Shown here one piece after another: positions 1-12,557 of a DNA stretch of 64,000 bases. The notes beneath the pieces were generated by a model that was not told where the DNA came from, searched no databases, and saw only the letters and a program-made list of their open reading frames with translations. The stretch lies in contig OZ018414.1 in NCBI GenBank assembly GCA_963969595.1, positions 17,281,660 through 17,345,659 of the forward strand, written 5' to 3'. This stretch comes from Neckera pumila. Taxonomy: Eukaryota; Streptophyta; Bryopsida; Hypnales; Neckeraceae. Both the position numbers and the translations under genes were made by a program. The stretch's first letter is position 1. Each line of letters begins with the position of its first letter.

Positions 1-781
1 GATGAAAGTACATCATTTTGGATGAATAAATGAAATTTCATCCATTGATTGCAAATTGCATCCTTTTCTAAGGATGTAAATAGCTTCCACCTTGCAGAGA
101 TTTTTGCTTTCTGTATTGCCTAAAATAAATGAAAAAAAAAATCCCTGCTTACCGGGACGTGTGGCGTGCCCCAGTGGAGATGCTCTTACTCAGCTGCCAT
201 GGAGTCCCCACTTCAGTCCATCTATGGATCAATGTCAGAAATAATGTATTTGATGTTCACCTGATGATTGGGTTGGGTTCGGTTATTGAGCCAAAGCAGT
301 CGTAATTTACGGCGGCCTTCATGCCTGCCTCCGGCCCTCCAGCACAGATTAACTTAAAGCTTAAATTAAGCTATAAGCAGTTGAATCTGCTGCAAGTGAG
401 CTGATGACTGATAAGTTAACTTTTATATCCATTTTCAAACTTCAATACCCTGTCCACCCTGTCTGTCTCTTCCATCAATGATGCTTGGAATGCCAGCTTT
501 CTGGAGGAGGTCCGAGTCCATCTCTCTACAGTCCCACTCTTTCCATTCATGGGTTCATCCATGAAGCCTGAAACATAAAATTTAATAAGTCACACAAATA
601 GTTCTAAGATAACCTTTAATTGTGTCAAAAGAAAAAAATCCATAAATTTAAGGTACTCTTGTCTGTATGAGCATATCCTGCATTTAGTTTGCAATTGATC
701 AATGGAATGGGAACAATTAACATAGAATTCAATCCAAACCGAGTAGGTGGGATTGATTTTTCAGCTAGTGGTGTTCTTAAT
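1..781. other. Intergenic sequence, no gene recognised
   Basis: AT-rich DNA with a slightly GC-richer patch around 140-560. The short reading frames on either strand have no recognisable protein features. The stretch ends at the TTAA that bounds the first TTAA-flanked element. Confidence 0.5.
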
Positions 782-1723
782 TTAACCCCTAAAGGACCGA
801 GGCCTTTTTTCTGCCAAAAAACTCTCAAAACTGCCATTTCTAGAGCAAAGAGTACAAAAATGTGAAAAATGTTTTTTTTGCACATCTAACTGTAGGATCT
901 TATACCTAACTAGTATGAGAATGTGTGGAAAAAATTTCAGAATTTTTGACCGCACAGATTGCAAGATATCTGCGTTTAAAGTGGAAAAAACAAGATTTTC
1001 AGCACATTGCGGGACCAGATTTTTTGACTTTAAAAACATTTTTAACTTAAAATTTTTGCACCATAGCATTTTGAGCTTTAAATCTTTACAGTGGAGAATT
1101 GAGTTGAGAGTCTAGGAAAAAAAAAAAATCAAAAAAACTTAATTATCATTCTTTAAAAAATTGTTAAGTAGAAGTAGGTACGAGATAGAAGGAAAATCTA
1201 AAATATTCATATTTTTTTATGGAATTAAAATGCACTAATCCCAATGACGAGATTGTTCTAGCAAGAAAACTAAACCATTACAAAAAAAAGAATTGAAAAG
1301 TTACAAAAATTGCATTCCGAAATGAATCCTACAAGTTCTTTTTTTCAAGAAGATGCTCTAACTGCCTGAAAAACAAGAATGTCCATAACTTCCTCATAGC
1401 AAATCCAATTGAAATGAATCAAAGCTTTCTAGATAGACAAAAATATAATCTATAAGAATTTATTTTTTTATTTTTTTTATTTTTTTTTAAATTCAAAATT
1501 TTGCAAATTTTTTTTGTTGCCCTTCCTCCCCACGCATTCCAAGAAATGGCATAACTTCTTGCTCGAAGGTCCGATTTCGAAATTTTTTTTTTCCGCCACA
1601 TAACTCTCTCAATTCTTCACCTTTTCAAAAAGTTTCAAAGAATCACAACAAAATTTCAGCCCGTAGGTACCTGCCCAAAAACGCATTTGTCCCCCAAAGG
1701 GACAATGGGCCTTTAGGGGTTAA
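782..1723 (+). mobile_element. TTAA-flanked non-autonomous element T1
   Basis: TTAA occupies 782-785 and 1720-1723. The body opens CCCCTAAAGGACC and closes CCTTTAGGGG-like. The left 190 bp is the L-end shared by the family: a TGCCATTTCTAGAGC-type block, then ATAGGATCTTATAC-like, then TGTGTGGAAAAAATTTCAG, then GACCGCACAGATTGCAAGAT. The R-end carries a subterminal palindrome at 1687-1705 (TTGTCCC, 5-nt loop, GGGACAA). No transposase frame is present, so the copy is non-autonomous. The TTAA duplication and CCC-type termini resemble piggyBac; class assignment is inference. Confidence 0.85.
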
Positions 1724-3684
1724 CTTCATGGTTTTGGAATGGAATTATGGAATTCTATATTGAATGAATGGCTCTCTGCTAGGCTGGATGTACGGGTAAA
1801 TTTAACTTAAGCTTACTCCTTAACCTTCTGGGCTGAATGATTAGTACAACTGAACTAAATTAGCCTATGCATGAGCGAGCTATTTTGTGTTTTGTACTAG
1901 AGAATGCGTCGAGTGCGGCAGATTCTGCGCAGGAACGAGCCAGTGGGCGAGCCCAGCAGGTGTGAGTGTTTCTAACTCCACCCTTAAGTTAGAAAGTGGC
2001 ACACGGATTCTAGTGGCTTTTTTGAATGGAGATTCACTCTTGGGTGTGTGACTCCTAAGCAAGTGTACACCTTCCAAGCAATGGACACTTTTATTACCTG
2101 TGAATTCTTTGATTTCAAATAGTCAATTGCACTATTTCTTAAGGGTTAGAAGTTCATGGTTAATCAAACCATGGAAGAAAAATAAAAGCTATTCCAAACT
2201 AGAGTTGTATCTAAGTGAGTAGTAGAATGTACCCTCCTGTCTACCAAGTGGTGAAGAAAGGTAGATTCCAAGGTTACTAGCGAAAGTTATTGGCTAACTG
2301 AGATTAATTCTACTACTTGAACGTAATAGCCAGTTTTAACTATATTCCAAATTTTAGGGTTGGGTTCTTAATTAATTTTGTCTATTGCATTCTAATTTCA
2401 AACCTAATTTTAACCTAAAAGATTCTTTATTAATTCCTTTTATAGGAAATACTAAATTCTTATTTTATCCTATAGTTTAATTTTAACTACTCATAACTTT
2501 TGGGTTTTGGTTATTTCTCCTACATGAAATGGGTTAAGAGATCTCTAAAAATTACCCTACTTGTTCTAAACGCTAAGATTCTAACCTAACTAATGTTTAA
2601 CTTCTAACTTCTAATTCTAAATCAATTCAAGAAATAAGTAAATAAATGTAAAACTAACATACTTTGGTTTCAACGGCTTCTACCGTGCTGTCATTGCACA
2701 TCACAAGCATGATGGTCTCAAAATAACCGTCATTCTCCATTGTGTAGTTTTCTTCGCCTAGTTTGGAAAGGAATTGGAAATTAGGTCAATTTGATATTCC
2801 CTTGTTCCTACATTTTCTTTGGCTAAGCCGCTAAGGTCCTACAATAATTGGTTAGGTTCAAGTGTTTTAATTTAGTTCTTCTAGATTTAGGAATTAAATT
2901 AAATACCACAAATATTCAAGTTAGGTTAAAAGTAATTTAAAAGTTCAATTTAAATGTCAAGGCCCTAATTCTATTGTAATTCCTATTCTTTTATTGTTCA
3001 ATTAAATTCAAAGATTTTAAGGATTCCTTGTCAATTATCTAATTCAATTACTTCAATTGAATAGTTAGTTTACTCTTTGTTCGTTAGTTTATTAGTTTGC
3101 TTGGATTATTCTAAGATATTTGTTGACTTTTGTTTCTTCCTATTTGGCTTATTAGGCCTAATAAAACTAAACTAAAACAACATTCAACCACTAATTTCTA
3201 CAGAATCAAATTTAGTGACAAAAAACAAATTCTTCAATAGTGAAAGGAATAAAATCCAAAAATAATTCTAAAAGGAATAGTGAGATTCTTACCAAGTCAT
3301 TTTTGATGCTCCTTCCTTCTCCAACTTGTCTAATTGTCTCTTAATATGCTTTCTCTCTCAAAGCTTCTTCACTCTTAGTTTGTTGTTGTACTTTGTTTGA
3401 AAAATTAGTTATGGAGAATGGTGAGGTTAAGTTTTTATGGTGATCACTAAATTTTGATAAAAACACGGAAATGGGGTGGTGTGGCAAGTAACGGCCTAAC
3501 CTTTTCAATTTTCAGTTCCTGGATTGTCAATTGAATTTTGGACTTTGGACTCCCTGTGGACAGACCTCTCTCCCCTCGGTGCTGGACAGACCCCTCCCTT
3601 TGATGGTTGGACTGACCCCCTCCCTCGGTAGAGACTGACACGTGGCCGCTGCGTAGCGGGCTTTGATTGGGCGGTCCCTCGCCG

Positions 3685-3806
3685 ACTCCTTCTGGTTCCT
3701 TGTGCTGGTTTGCTGGTTCCTCGGGCTGGTTCCTCGCTCTGGTTTTTTTGTGTTGGTTCCTCGTTTTTGGTTTTCTTGTTCCGGTTCCTCGTTCTGGTTT
3801 TCTTCC
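3685..3806. repeat. Imperfect tandem array of CTGGTTCCTCG-like units
   Basis: About eight degenerate units of roughly 10-16 bp built on CTGGTTCCTCG (variants CTGGTTTGCTGG, CTGGTTTTTTTG, CCGGTTCCTCG). It lies in a locally GC-richer patch. No function is apparent. Confidence 0.6.
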
Positions 3807-4212
3807 CCCCTCTTTAGAGTTGGGGACTAAATTTCAGGGAAAGGCAATTTAATCTGACGTTTAATCTTAAGTTTGTTGGATTCTTAGGGTTTTTTTTTTA
3901 GTTTCAAGTATAACTAACAATAACAATTCTCGTATCCTAATGTTTTTGGGTTTGGGGGAATTTCCTAAAGCTAAGCGATTTCTAACTCACAACTTTCTAT
4001 GCTTTCACAATCAAACGTATTTCTTGGGATCTCTCAAGAACACAAACCTCTAATTATTCTAAGGATCTTCCTAAATAGTTAAGAGAATTCCAAGGTTTAA
4101 CTAAAATATTCTAACTAGTGGATCTTAAAGTCAAAGCTTTGCCGTGCGGGAGCAACCCCACGAAAAAATTGAACATAAACGGCTCCGGTTCTTTCTCGGA
4201 CGATCTAATCTT

Positions 4213-4345
4213 TGAATGAAGTGCACATGATAGTGCTTAAACCGAAAATCAAAGGTTAGAGCAAGTCACAAAATATCCAATAGTTTAATTCCTAAATGAG
4301 GTACACATGATAGTGTTTAACCAAAAATTAGGAATTAATCAAGTC
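4213..4345. repeat. Diverged direct duplication, ~86-bp spacing
   Basis: The string ACATGATAGTG with its flanks (TGAAGTGCACATGATAGTGC near 4217 and TGAGGTACACATGATAGTGT near 4298) is repeated, followed each time by TTAA(A)CC(G/A)AAAAT. It looks like an old tandem duplication of about 86 bp. Confidence 0.55.
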
Positions 4346-6784
4346 AACGCTATTACAATGAGAAGTTGGTTAGTGTGTTTTGTGACATATCAAGCTTTTG
4401 GAGGACTAAACCTCCCAATGTGAATTTTAGTGTGGTTTGTTGGTTTTAGGGGAACCCCGCGTCCTCTAACCAAGACCTCCACTATAGGAGTTGAATTGAA
4501 AGCAAAAGATGGCCGTATCTTGGCCTCAATAAATAATCCCGGCAAAGTGTCAGTAAGTAAAATCAAAGTGTGGGTCTTCCACACTTTGGCAGCATATCAG
4601 TGAGCAGAAAAGGGATTGAGGAAACCTCAAAGGGGGGACTTTTATACTTTTCAAAAAGTCCCACCCCCTTGATTTACCACAAGATATTGTACGCTTTTGC
4701 CCAAAACTCACCTAACTAACCCTAAGCTAATTCCTAAATAATCTTTGTTTAGTCTAAGAATTTTCTAGAACAAGCCTTAATTAGCAAGGAAATCTTGTCC
4801 AAGTAAAACCTTAGATTTTTCCCAAAGATATTTAGGATTTTAACCTATTTTACCTTAGGATATTATACGTTTTAATCCTACGATATTTCCAAATATTCTT
4901 AGTTTAATCAAAGAGGGATTTTTAGGAAAGATTTGAGATCTTAACTAAATCCAATCTTTGTTTCTAACCAAGGCATTTTGTGAATTAACTTAGAATTACC
5001 GCTAATTACTTCTAAAAAGTCAAACCTACAGTTGGACCCTCTCTATCTTTTAGGGAACAACTTAAAATTGAAAACCAGTTGTGCCATTGTGTTTAGAAGA
5101 CCCAAATTAGTCTAGAGGATCTCATGCCCCCTTCTTCCAAGCTAATTTTGCCTATAAAAAACACTAATGGTAATTTCAAAGAAAAGGTCAAAATTCCAAC
5201 TAGTGGAATTTGCATTTTCCAAGGAATTTGATTGGCTAGGGTTGTTTGGAAGGTTTGTGGGAGCAAAAAAAAATTCTTCATTTGCAGCATTTGAACACCG
5301 TGAACTCCGGGTACGCCGGTCAACCCGCCGCCATGTTGTAAATTCTTGTTAAATTTGATGCCGTTGTTGATTTCGGTACTTCTGACTATCGGAAAGTCTT
5401 CAAACTTGACAAGTCACTTATTGAACACACAAAACTCTATTCTAATTTTTAGTAAGATTATACTGCACTCTGGGTAATTTCTATGAATTTACCATCAGTT
5501 TCAAAGGCAATTGATTTCTCATGGAGTCATTGTGGAGTTGTGTAAAATCCCGAAACTTTTGGGGCAACCTTTTGAGAATTCCCACAAGCTAAGGGCAAAA
5601 TCACATCTCCCATAATACAATTCACAAGAAGACTAAAACCAAACGCTCCTTAATAATTTCCTCCCAAAGGAGAAATTGTTCTGATATTGGGGTTTGTTGT
5701 AGATGATCGGCCCCTAAATTGTCCTCTTGGCATGCTTTTACCCTAAAAGCACCTTTCTCTATATTCCAATCACCTAACCCTTCGTCTACTTTGCATTCTG
5801 GCTTAATTTTCTTAAATTACCTGCAATGTAACATAATTATTCAAAATCCTTCGTGAATTGGATCAAGACTCTTGTAAACCTATTAGTAGACTCTCTTACT
5901 TAGCCAGGTTGTCACATGCAGCTTGCAAGCTTAGTTTCACATGGACGAGACACTAGGACTGGCTAACTCTCACATCCTCACTTCTCTTGGAAATGCTAAT
6001 CTATTCTCTCAAGTTCTAAATTAGGGCCTAAATCATGAAAAGACACAATATGTTGTAATTCCCATGATTTTAGGAAGACTCCTCACTGACTTGGTAGGGA
6101 CCTCTACCAAATCCCTCTCAACTACTTATTCTATGCTATTTGCACAAATAGGACTAAAAACTAACACAAATCGCAAAAAATAAACCCAGAGTCCAAAGTG
6201 CTAACTTGAGGGCTCATAGCACGGCGAGCTCCTACACAGAATCTGCCGCACCCCGGCACGTTTCCTAGTGTTAAGAGCACTGCCCAACAACGTTCCCAAG
6301 GCAAAATCAGCCCCTCGTGGCGGAATCGGCTCCCCTGTGTACAATAGCATTGTGCATTCGGCAATATAACTCGTCCAAGAAATTGCCTGAATCGGCAGGC
6401 ACTATTTATATTTGTCGTCACGTTTATGTTTTAGGACAAATATAAACATCGCACCAGCTAGGGAGTAGGGAGTTTAGATTTTAGCCTGTAATTATGGTTC
6501 TGCTGCTCAGTCCTATAAACAACTACGATAGGAATCAAGCTTATCTCAATTGTGATTGAAATACACAAGCAAGTTGGCATTGTTTCTCAATTCAGGTTTA
6601 TTCATAGATTACAATTTCTTTGGGTCTTTCTTAAACAAATGGCCATTTGAGATAACAAATTTGTCATGGAGCATGGAGAACACATAATGATCCAAGAATA
6701 ACGGTGACTAATAAGCTTAACCGTTGAGCTCTCCAAGCGACCAAAAGTGTCTTCACATAGTTTGGAAGTCTAATTTGAAGTGTT

Positions 6785-7050
6785 GTAACTTTTGTATCCC
6801 ATGTTTGAATTTAATAAAATTTGTTAGAAAATCTGCGCTCTCTCTTCTAGTTTGTGTGGTATAACTTTCAGATCAATTCAAGATGTATCAATTTTTTAAA
6901 AGTCATTTGAAATTTATGGGTAAAATTTGAATTCAACAAACTGAATTTTGATGGTTGCAACTTTGGGGGATTGTATCTCCACCCAATGTTAGTTTTCAAT
7001 AAAATTTATTGGATTATGTTCCCTTGAAGTCTATTGTAGAACCACCCATA
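6785..7050. repeat. Dispersed repeat related to 15280-15500
   Basis: The stretch carrying TTAATAAAATTTGTTAGAAA and CTCTTCTAGTTTGT matches, in reverse orientation, the right arm of the large inverted repeat near 15380-15500 (TTAATAAAATTTATTGGAAA and CTCTTCTAGTTTGT after reverse complementing). It is a diverged dispersed repeat whose limits are unclear. Confidence 0.5.
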
Positions 7051-7194
7051 CCCGATCACTTAACCCCTAAAGGACCAAGTCCTTTTTTCTGCCAAAAAAA
7101 CTCTCAAAACTGCCATTTCTAGAGCAAAGAGTAAAAAAAATTTTAAATTGTTTTTTTTTTGCACATCTAATCATAGGATCTTATACCTAACTAG

Positions 7195-8668
7195 CGATTG
7201 GCGCTTGCTTTGCTACGCATTAATATATTACTTTCATCAATTTTTCATATGATTGAATGTAGATAAACAAAGTATGTATAATCTTTAAATGAAAATATTG
7301 ACATCCTCATACAATATTCTTTGAAAAAATTTATATAGTGCAATATAAAGAAATTAAAGAAAATCTTTATATCATAATTTTTACAAAATAACCTTTGCAA
7401 AGATGAAAACATTGCAATAAGAATAAATTAATCAAGTGAACAATGTAAGTAGAATCTTCACATTTGAATATGTAGAGCAACGCTAGCGGTTGGTGCTTCC
7501 TTATTCTTTAACCCCTAAAGGAACAAGGTGATTTTTGTATCAAAAACTACTCAAAACTGTCATTTCTATTGCTAAGAGAGAAGAGCTTAAAAAATTGTTT
7601 TTCTTTTGCATATCCAACCGTAAGATCTTATACTTGACTAGTATGGGAATATGTGGAAGAAATTTCAGAAACTTTGACCATGTAGATTGCAAGATATATG
7701 CATTTAAAGTGAAGAAAACAAGTTTTTTTGCACCTTGCTTGACTAGATTTTTTGGCTTTGAGTCTTTTTAGTTCAAATTTTTTGCAGTATAGACTTTGGT
7801 TTTCTACTTCTTTATGTTAAGTAGTTGAGTCAAGAATCTCCCAAAAAAATTTAGGATAAAAAGCACTTAATTTTCATTCATTAAAAAATTATTAAATAGA
7901 GGTGGATTCAAGATTGAAGAAAAAACTAAATTGTTAATAGCTTTTAGATGGAATTGAATCACAATAATCCCAATGGTGAGATTGTTGTGGCAAAGAAATC
8001 TAATCTTGTCTAACAATTTGTTTTGAAAAATTCTAAAAATTGCATTGAAAAACGAATTCTACAAGTTATTTTTTCAAGAAGATGCTTAGATTGCCCGAAA
8101 AACTAAGATTGTTGATAACTTTCTCATTATTAGTCCAAATTGAACGAAACAAAGCTTCACATGTAGACAAAAATATAATCTTTGAGAAAAAAACTTGGAA
8201 AAAAATAAGTTTGACTTTTTGTGATTTTTTTTGGGTTGCCCGTAGAACTCCAATTATGCTTATTGTGCCATAACTTTTGCTCCCGGGCATCAATTAAAAT
8301 AAAATTTATATATTTGCAAAGCTCTTGCAAAAATACACAACTTCAAAAAATCCCAAAAAATATTACAAAAAATTGAGACAGTAGGAACCTGCCCGGACCC
8401 GATTTGTCCCTCGAGGGGACAAGCAGTCCTTTAGGGGTTAATGTCACATTTTAAAAAGACATGGAATTTATCTATAGTTTTGTTGTTTGAAAAGTTTCTT
8501 TGAATTTTTTTTCAAAGTATCCATTTGATTTTCAAATGTTTCACGAAAAAAATACATAATATATAGTAGAAAGTATCCTATGGCTATTACAAAAGCAATT
8601 GAATTTCTATACTATTATTGAATATTGAGTTTTGATATTATAGAGGTCGTCGTGATTTTAGTAGTATG
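7195..8668. mobile_element. Unclassified insert in T2, flanked by 5-bp ACTAG duplication
   Basis: The insert lies between ACTAG at 7190-7194 and ACTAG at 8669-8673, where uninterrupted relatives have a single ACTAG. Without the nested element T3 it is about 544 bp, AT-rich and non-coding. A 20-bp imperfect direct repeat (CTAGCGATTGGCGCTTGCTT at 7191, CTAGCGGTTGGTGCTTCCTT near 7482) is present. I found no terminal inverted repeat. The class is unknown; the 5-bp duplication is the main clue. Confidence 0.65.
7508..8441 (+). mobile_element. TTAA-flanked element T3, nested
   Basis: TTAA at 7508-7511 and 8438-8441 bounds a 926-bp body with CCCCTAAAGGAACAAGG at the left and TCCTTTAGGGG at the right. 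The R-end palindrome TTGTCCC-TCGAG-GGGACAA sits at 8404-8422. The element lies inside the unclassified insert that itself lies inside T2, so it is the youngest of the three layers. It is non-coding. Confidence 0.88.
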
Positions 8669-9492
8669 ACTAGTATGAGAACGTGTGGAAAAAATTTCAG
8701 AACTTTTGACTGCACAGATTGCAAGATATTTGCGTTTGAAGTGAAAAAAACAAGTTTTTCATCACATTGTGGGACTAGATTTTTTGACTTTGAACATTTT
8801 TAACTTAAATTTTTTGCAATATAGAGTTTTGAGATTTAAATCTTTCTAGTGAAGAATTGAGTTGAGAGTCTAGGAAAAAAAAAGAAATTCAAAAAAACTT
8901 AATTTTCATTCTTAAAAAAATTGTTAATTAGAAGTAGGTACAAGATAAAAGGAAAATCTCAAATATTAATATCTTTTAGATGGAATTAAAAAGCACTAAT
9001 CCCAATGGTGAGATTGTTCTTAGCCAAAAAATTAAACCTTGTGGAACATTTTTTTTGGATAATTTTGTTAAAAATTGCATTAAAAAATGAATCCTACAAT
9101 TTATGTTTTTCATAAAGATGCTCTAAGTGCTTGAAAAACAAGATTGTCCATAACTTTCTCATAAAAAATCCAAATGAAATGAATCAAAGCTTTCTAGATA
9201 GACAAAAATATAATCTATAAGAAAATTAAATTAAATTTCTTTTTTAAAAATTACAAATTTTTTTTTTAAATTGCAAATTTTTTTTTGTTGCCCCTTGTCC
9301 CTTGTTTTGAGGTTATTTGGACATAAATTTTTTTTCCAGGCACCAATTGAAAAAAATTATATTCCTACAAAGCTTAGCAGTTTTTCTATCTTCAAAAAAA
9401 AATTTAGAAAATCACGACAAAAATTCAGCCCATAGGTACTTGCCCGAAATACCATTTGTCCCTGAAAGGAACAATGGTCCTTTAGGGATTAA

Positions 9493-10583
9493 GTGATTTC
9501 AAAATAGATGAAAAGGAGTGTGAGGTAGTGAAATTTTTTCTCACATGGAGAGATAAGAAATATTGGGACTATAAATTTTTTGTAATTTTATTGCTAAACT
9601 GAAATTACTATGAATTTTGACAGTCAAAAAGTGTTCCAAAACCCATAGTCAATGTCTAGAATCTTCTTATTCTCATCATAGAAGAACTAATTTGCCACTT
9701 AGTACTTTCTATTTTTTTTTCACTACTTTAGAACATATGTGATGACCTAATTAGTCCAATTTTGAAAAGGAAAAAAAAAAGCATTCCAAGGCATTCTAAG
9801 CTTTGATTAGAATCTGTTTCCAGCTTTGATTGGAAATAGTGGTACCCTACATGTTGGTCATCAAATCAAAGTCCAGAACTGACCAATTGTTAGCAATTAT
9901 CATGTAGTTACTATTACTTCATGGGTGCGTACGTTAATTTGCAAGTTATTGCATCGTGACAATGCACATGATTACTGCAAAGAAATGGCACTATTTTGTA
10001 ATTTATATTAACTATGTAGCTTTTATACATTAATCACAAGTGTGCAAAAATTACAAATTATGCACAAAAATTTACATTTTTTATTGTGCATTTTTTGTGC
10101 ATTGAAGGACACAAAAAATCCATGACAACAATGTCATTGGAGTCATTACTAGAATAATGCTTATTAAATGGTATCATTGTTCCAAAAAGTATTGTCAATG
10201 TTCAATTGTTATTCACCATTCTAATTTAAAAAAACTCCTTAACTAAATCTCTGGCATTTTGAATTATATCCATTGTCATTGTAGGCCATCAACTTTAAGT
10301 TTGAACTAAATCCATCAGTAGGCTATGAAGTTTCTTCATAAGAAACTTGATAGCATAGTGAAAGAATTGCTTCATTTTAGCTTGAATTGATTACATGAGT
10401 AGGTCAACAAGAAACTTGATAACGTACTGATGGAATCTCTTCACTGGCAGTTAGTGAGAGTTGAAGGTGGAGAGGTCCTCTTTATACTATAATCCAATCT
10501 ATGGACACTCGAAAGATATGGGATAAGTTGAAGATGAGAGCTTCACTTCTCATAGTCAAGTTATTTTGAAAATGTATAAATTG
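9493..10583. other. AT-rich intergenic sequence, nothing recognised
   Basis: No gene, no clear repeat termini and no long palindrome were seen. There is a short GTGCATTTTTTGTGCATTGA-type local repeat around 10085-10110. Confidence 0.45.
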
Positions 10584-10946
10584 TGTTTAAAGTAGAAAAT
10601 CAGACCTCAATTTTGTATAGTAGAATACCTTTTTTCAAAAAACTTTGAACTAATATAAGTTGGTAAATGAATCTAGATTTCATCTCCAAAAATTTGTTTA
10701 AGATTTAGAGCCTCTACTCAAAAGTTATGGACAAAATTCAAAGGCAATGTTTGAAAATGTCAAAAAAATATCCTTTCCAATCCATCTCTAAACTTTGTCC
10801 ATAACTTTTGATTGGAGACTTTAAACCTCAAACACATTTTTGGACATGAAAGCTAGATTCATTTATCAACTTTTCTTTGTTCAATGTTTTTTGAAAAAAG
10901 GTATTCTACTATGCCTAAATTAGGTCTGAGTTTTTACTTTGAAACA
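10584..10946. repeat. Foldback hairpin FB1 (~363 bp)
   Basis: The left arm begins TGTTTAAAGTAGAAAATCAG and the right arm ends with its near complement (CTGAGTTTTTACTTTGAAACA-like). The arms pair over most of their length: AGTAGAATACC with GGTATTCTACT, and AAAAGTTATGGACAAA with TTTGTCCATAACTTTTGATT. It belongs to the same family as the hairpins at 11672, 12192 and 35391. No coding capacity. A transcript would form long double-stranded RNA (inference). Confidence 0.8.
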
Positions 10947-11524
10947 AGTCCTGCTTTTCAATTGACTTAGTATTGAAATTGTGAAAAATAAAAATATGCA
11001 ATGTTAGTACAATAACTATGCACAAACATGATGTTGTGTGATTATTGCATTAACTTTATGTGTCATAGAAAAGCACTAATGCTGCATGAAATTAGTCGCT
11101 CATCACTAAACCACTAAAGTCATACATATTTTGTCATGCATAGTTATCGTGCACCTTTCGCACTTCAAACTCAAATATAAATGATATGCCTAAACTGCAT
11201 GGTAGTACACTAGTAGAAAAATACAGTGCCCAAATTAACAAAACTCAACACAAAAGTGTTGATTATTTTTGTTGATTTGGACATGTTGATTTGGGTACTT
11301 ATGAACACAAAACTGTTGATTTTTTAACAAAAAAGTGTTGAATTTTAACAAAAAAGTGTTGAATTTTAACAAAAAAGTGTTCATTTTCTGACGAAAAAGT
11401 GTTGATTTTTTTGTTAATTTGAACATTTTTATAAAAAAAAATTCAAAAAATTCAAAAAATGGACCTCTAGGGTGCAACCTAGCTGACACGTGGCAACCTA
11501 TCCAATTGCCACATGGCAATGACT

Positions 11525-11606
11525 ACTTTGGAAGAGAGGCCACTCGGGTTTGAACCCGGGACCTCATGGTTGGGGCCAAGGCTTTTGCCACTACACCAAC
11601 CACACA
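11525..11606 (-). repeat. tRNA-derived SINE head / tRNA-like relic
   Basis: Read on the minus strand it has an A-box-like TGGTGTAGTGGC, about 30 bp later a B-box GGTTCAAACCC, and a T-arm-like CGGG/CCCG stem. The acceptor ends do not pair (GTGTGGT against GGCCTCT), so it is not a functional tRNA. Such heads are typical of plant tRNA-derived SINEs. Its location within a CACTA element means it moved in or was captured. Confidence 0.6.
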
Positions 11607-11671
11607 TGATGCTTGACTATTAGGAGAGTAGAAATTTACTTAACTAGTTTTGTCGTGTTTTTTTCAATTCT

Positions 11672-12044
11672 TTTTTAAAGTCAGCAGACTTTAGGGGCAA
11701 TTTAGACCCAGTAATAGAACTGTTTTGGAAAAACTTAGAACTAATAAAAGTTGAGAAATCAAGTCTTCTTTCACCTCCATTAATCCGTTTTACATTTGAA
11801 GCCTCCAATAAAAAGTTATGGACAAAAACCAGAAAGGGGTGCAAAAAAACATTTTTTTTTTAAATTTTCAAACATCCTCTCTGATTTTTGTCCATAACTT
11901 TTTATTGCAGGCTTCAAATGTAAAACCGATTGTTGGGGGGTGAAAGAAGACTTGATTTCTCAACTTTTATTAGTTCTAAGCTTTTCCAAAGAAGTTCTTT
12001 TACTGGGTTAAAATTGCCCCTGAAGTCTGCTGACTTTTAAAAAA
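11672..12044. repeat. Foldback hairpin FB2 inside the CACTA element
   Basis: The left arm starts TTTTAAAGTCAGCAGACTTT and the right arm ends AAGTCTGCTGACTTTTAAAA. The arms are nearly complementary, including GAAATCAAGTCTTCTTTCAC with GTGAAAGAAGACTTGATTTC. The central block has AAAAAGTTATGGACAAAAAC opposite TTTGTCCATAACTTTTTATT. The high arm identity implies recent formation or ongoing correction. Confidence 0.82.
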
Positions 12045-12191
12045 TCCGATTTGTGATAACTTAATTTTAAAATAAATGTACATTGTAAAATTAAGGCTTC
12101 TAAAGAAGCAAAAGTAATAAAAACTTACTTATATTTTCATTTGGAGTTGAGGCATATAATTTTATTTATTTTGTTCTTTATTTTTTTTTCC

Positions 12192-12557
12192 ATTAAAAGT
12201 TAGTAGACTTTGGTGGCGATTTTGTCCTAGTAGATAAACTTCTTAAAAGAACTTTGAACTAAAGAAAGTTGGAAAATGAAGCTATCTTTCAACTCTAAAT
12301 TCTTTTTTGAGATTTAGATCTTTGAATCAAAAGTTATGGACAAAGATCAAAGAAGGTGTTTAAAAATGTAAAAAGGAATGTCCATTTCTACCCCTCTCTG
12401 ATTTTTGTCCATAACTTTTGATTGGAACATCTAATTCTCAAGAGGATTGTTGGAGGTGAAAAATAGATCAATTTGACAACTTTCATTAGTCCAAAGTTCT
12501 TTGAAAAAATAAATTTTACTAGGTGAAAATTGCCTCTAAAGTCTGCTGACTTTAGTA
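12192..12557. repeat. Foldback hairpin FB3 inside the CACTA element
   Basis: The same architecture as FB2 but more diverged: TTAAAAGTTAGTAGACTTTG at the left pairs with AAGTCTGCTGACTTTAG at the right. TCAAAAGTTATGGACAAAGA faces TTTGTCCATAACTTTTGATT near the loop. It lies about 150 bp from FB2, so two hairpins stand in tandem in one transposon. Confidence 0.75.

Larger units (their letters stand above)
1724..7059. other. Repeat-derived intergenic region, no intact gene
   Basis: AT-rich sequence with GC-richer patches (about 1905-1965, 3540-3830, 5285-5335 and 6210-6340). All reading frames are short and none shows protein-family motifs. I looked for long terminal repeats, a primer-binding site and polymerase motifs and saw none that I could support. 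Recognised substructures are listed separately (3685, 4213, 6785). A 28-bp inverted match with a few mismatches links 1914-1941 to 6223-6250 (shared core TGCGGCAGATTCTG). It may mark ends of a decayed element, but nothing else supports that. Confidence 0.45.
7060..9492 (+). mobile_element. TTAA-flanked element T2, split by an insertion
   Basis: TTAA at 7060-7063 is followed by CCCCTAAAGGACCAAG. The L-end runs to ACCTAACTAG (7194) and resumes at ACTAGTATGAGAACGTGTGG (8669). The right terminus is CCTTTAGGGA with TTAA at 9489-9492. The subterminal palindrome at 9456-9474 has one mismatch. The two halves align to T1 and to the element at 48901 once the 7195-8668 insert and one ACTAG copy are removed. 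Its original length was about 950 bp. Confidence 0.85.

Noticed and set aside
915..1115. Short frames inside the TTAA elements (e.g. 915-1115, 7535-7771, 57704-57991) as transposase remnants
   Set aside because: They are the conserved L-end read as protein. Frames are short, interrupted differently in each copy and occur on both strands; no DDE-type motif is visible.
1914..6250. LTR retrotransposon or other element bounded by the 28-bp match TGCGGCAGATTCTG
   Set aside because: The match is inverted and short. No long terminal repeats, primer-binding site or polymerase motifs were found between.
11525..11606. Functional tRNA gene
   Set aside because: Promoter boxes are present but the acceptor arms do not pair and the cloverleaf is incomplete, so a SINE head or relic fits better.
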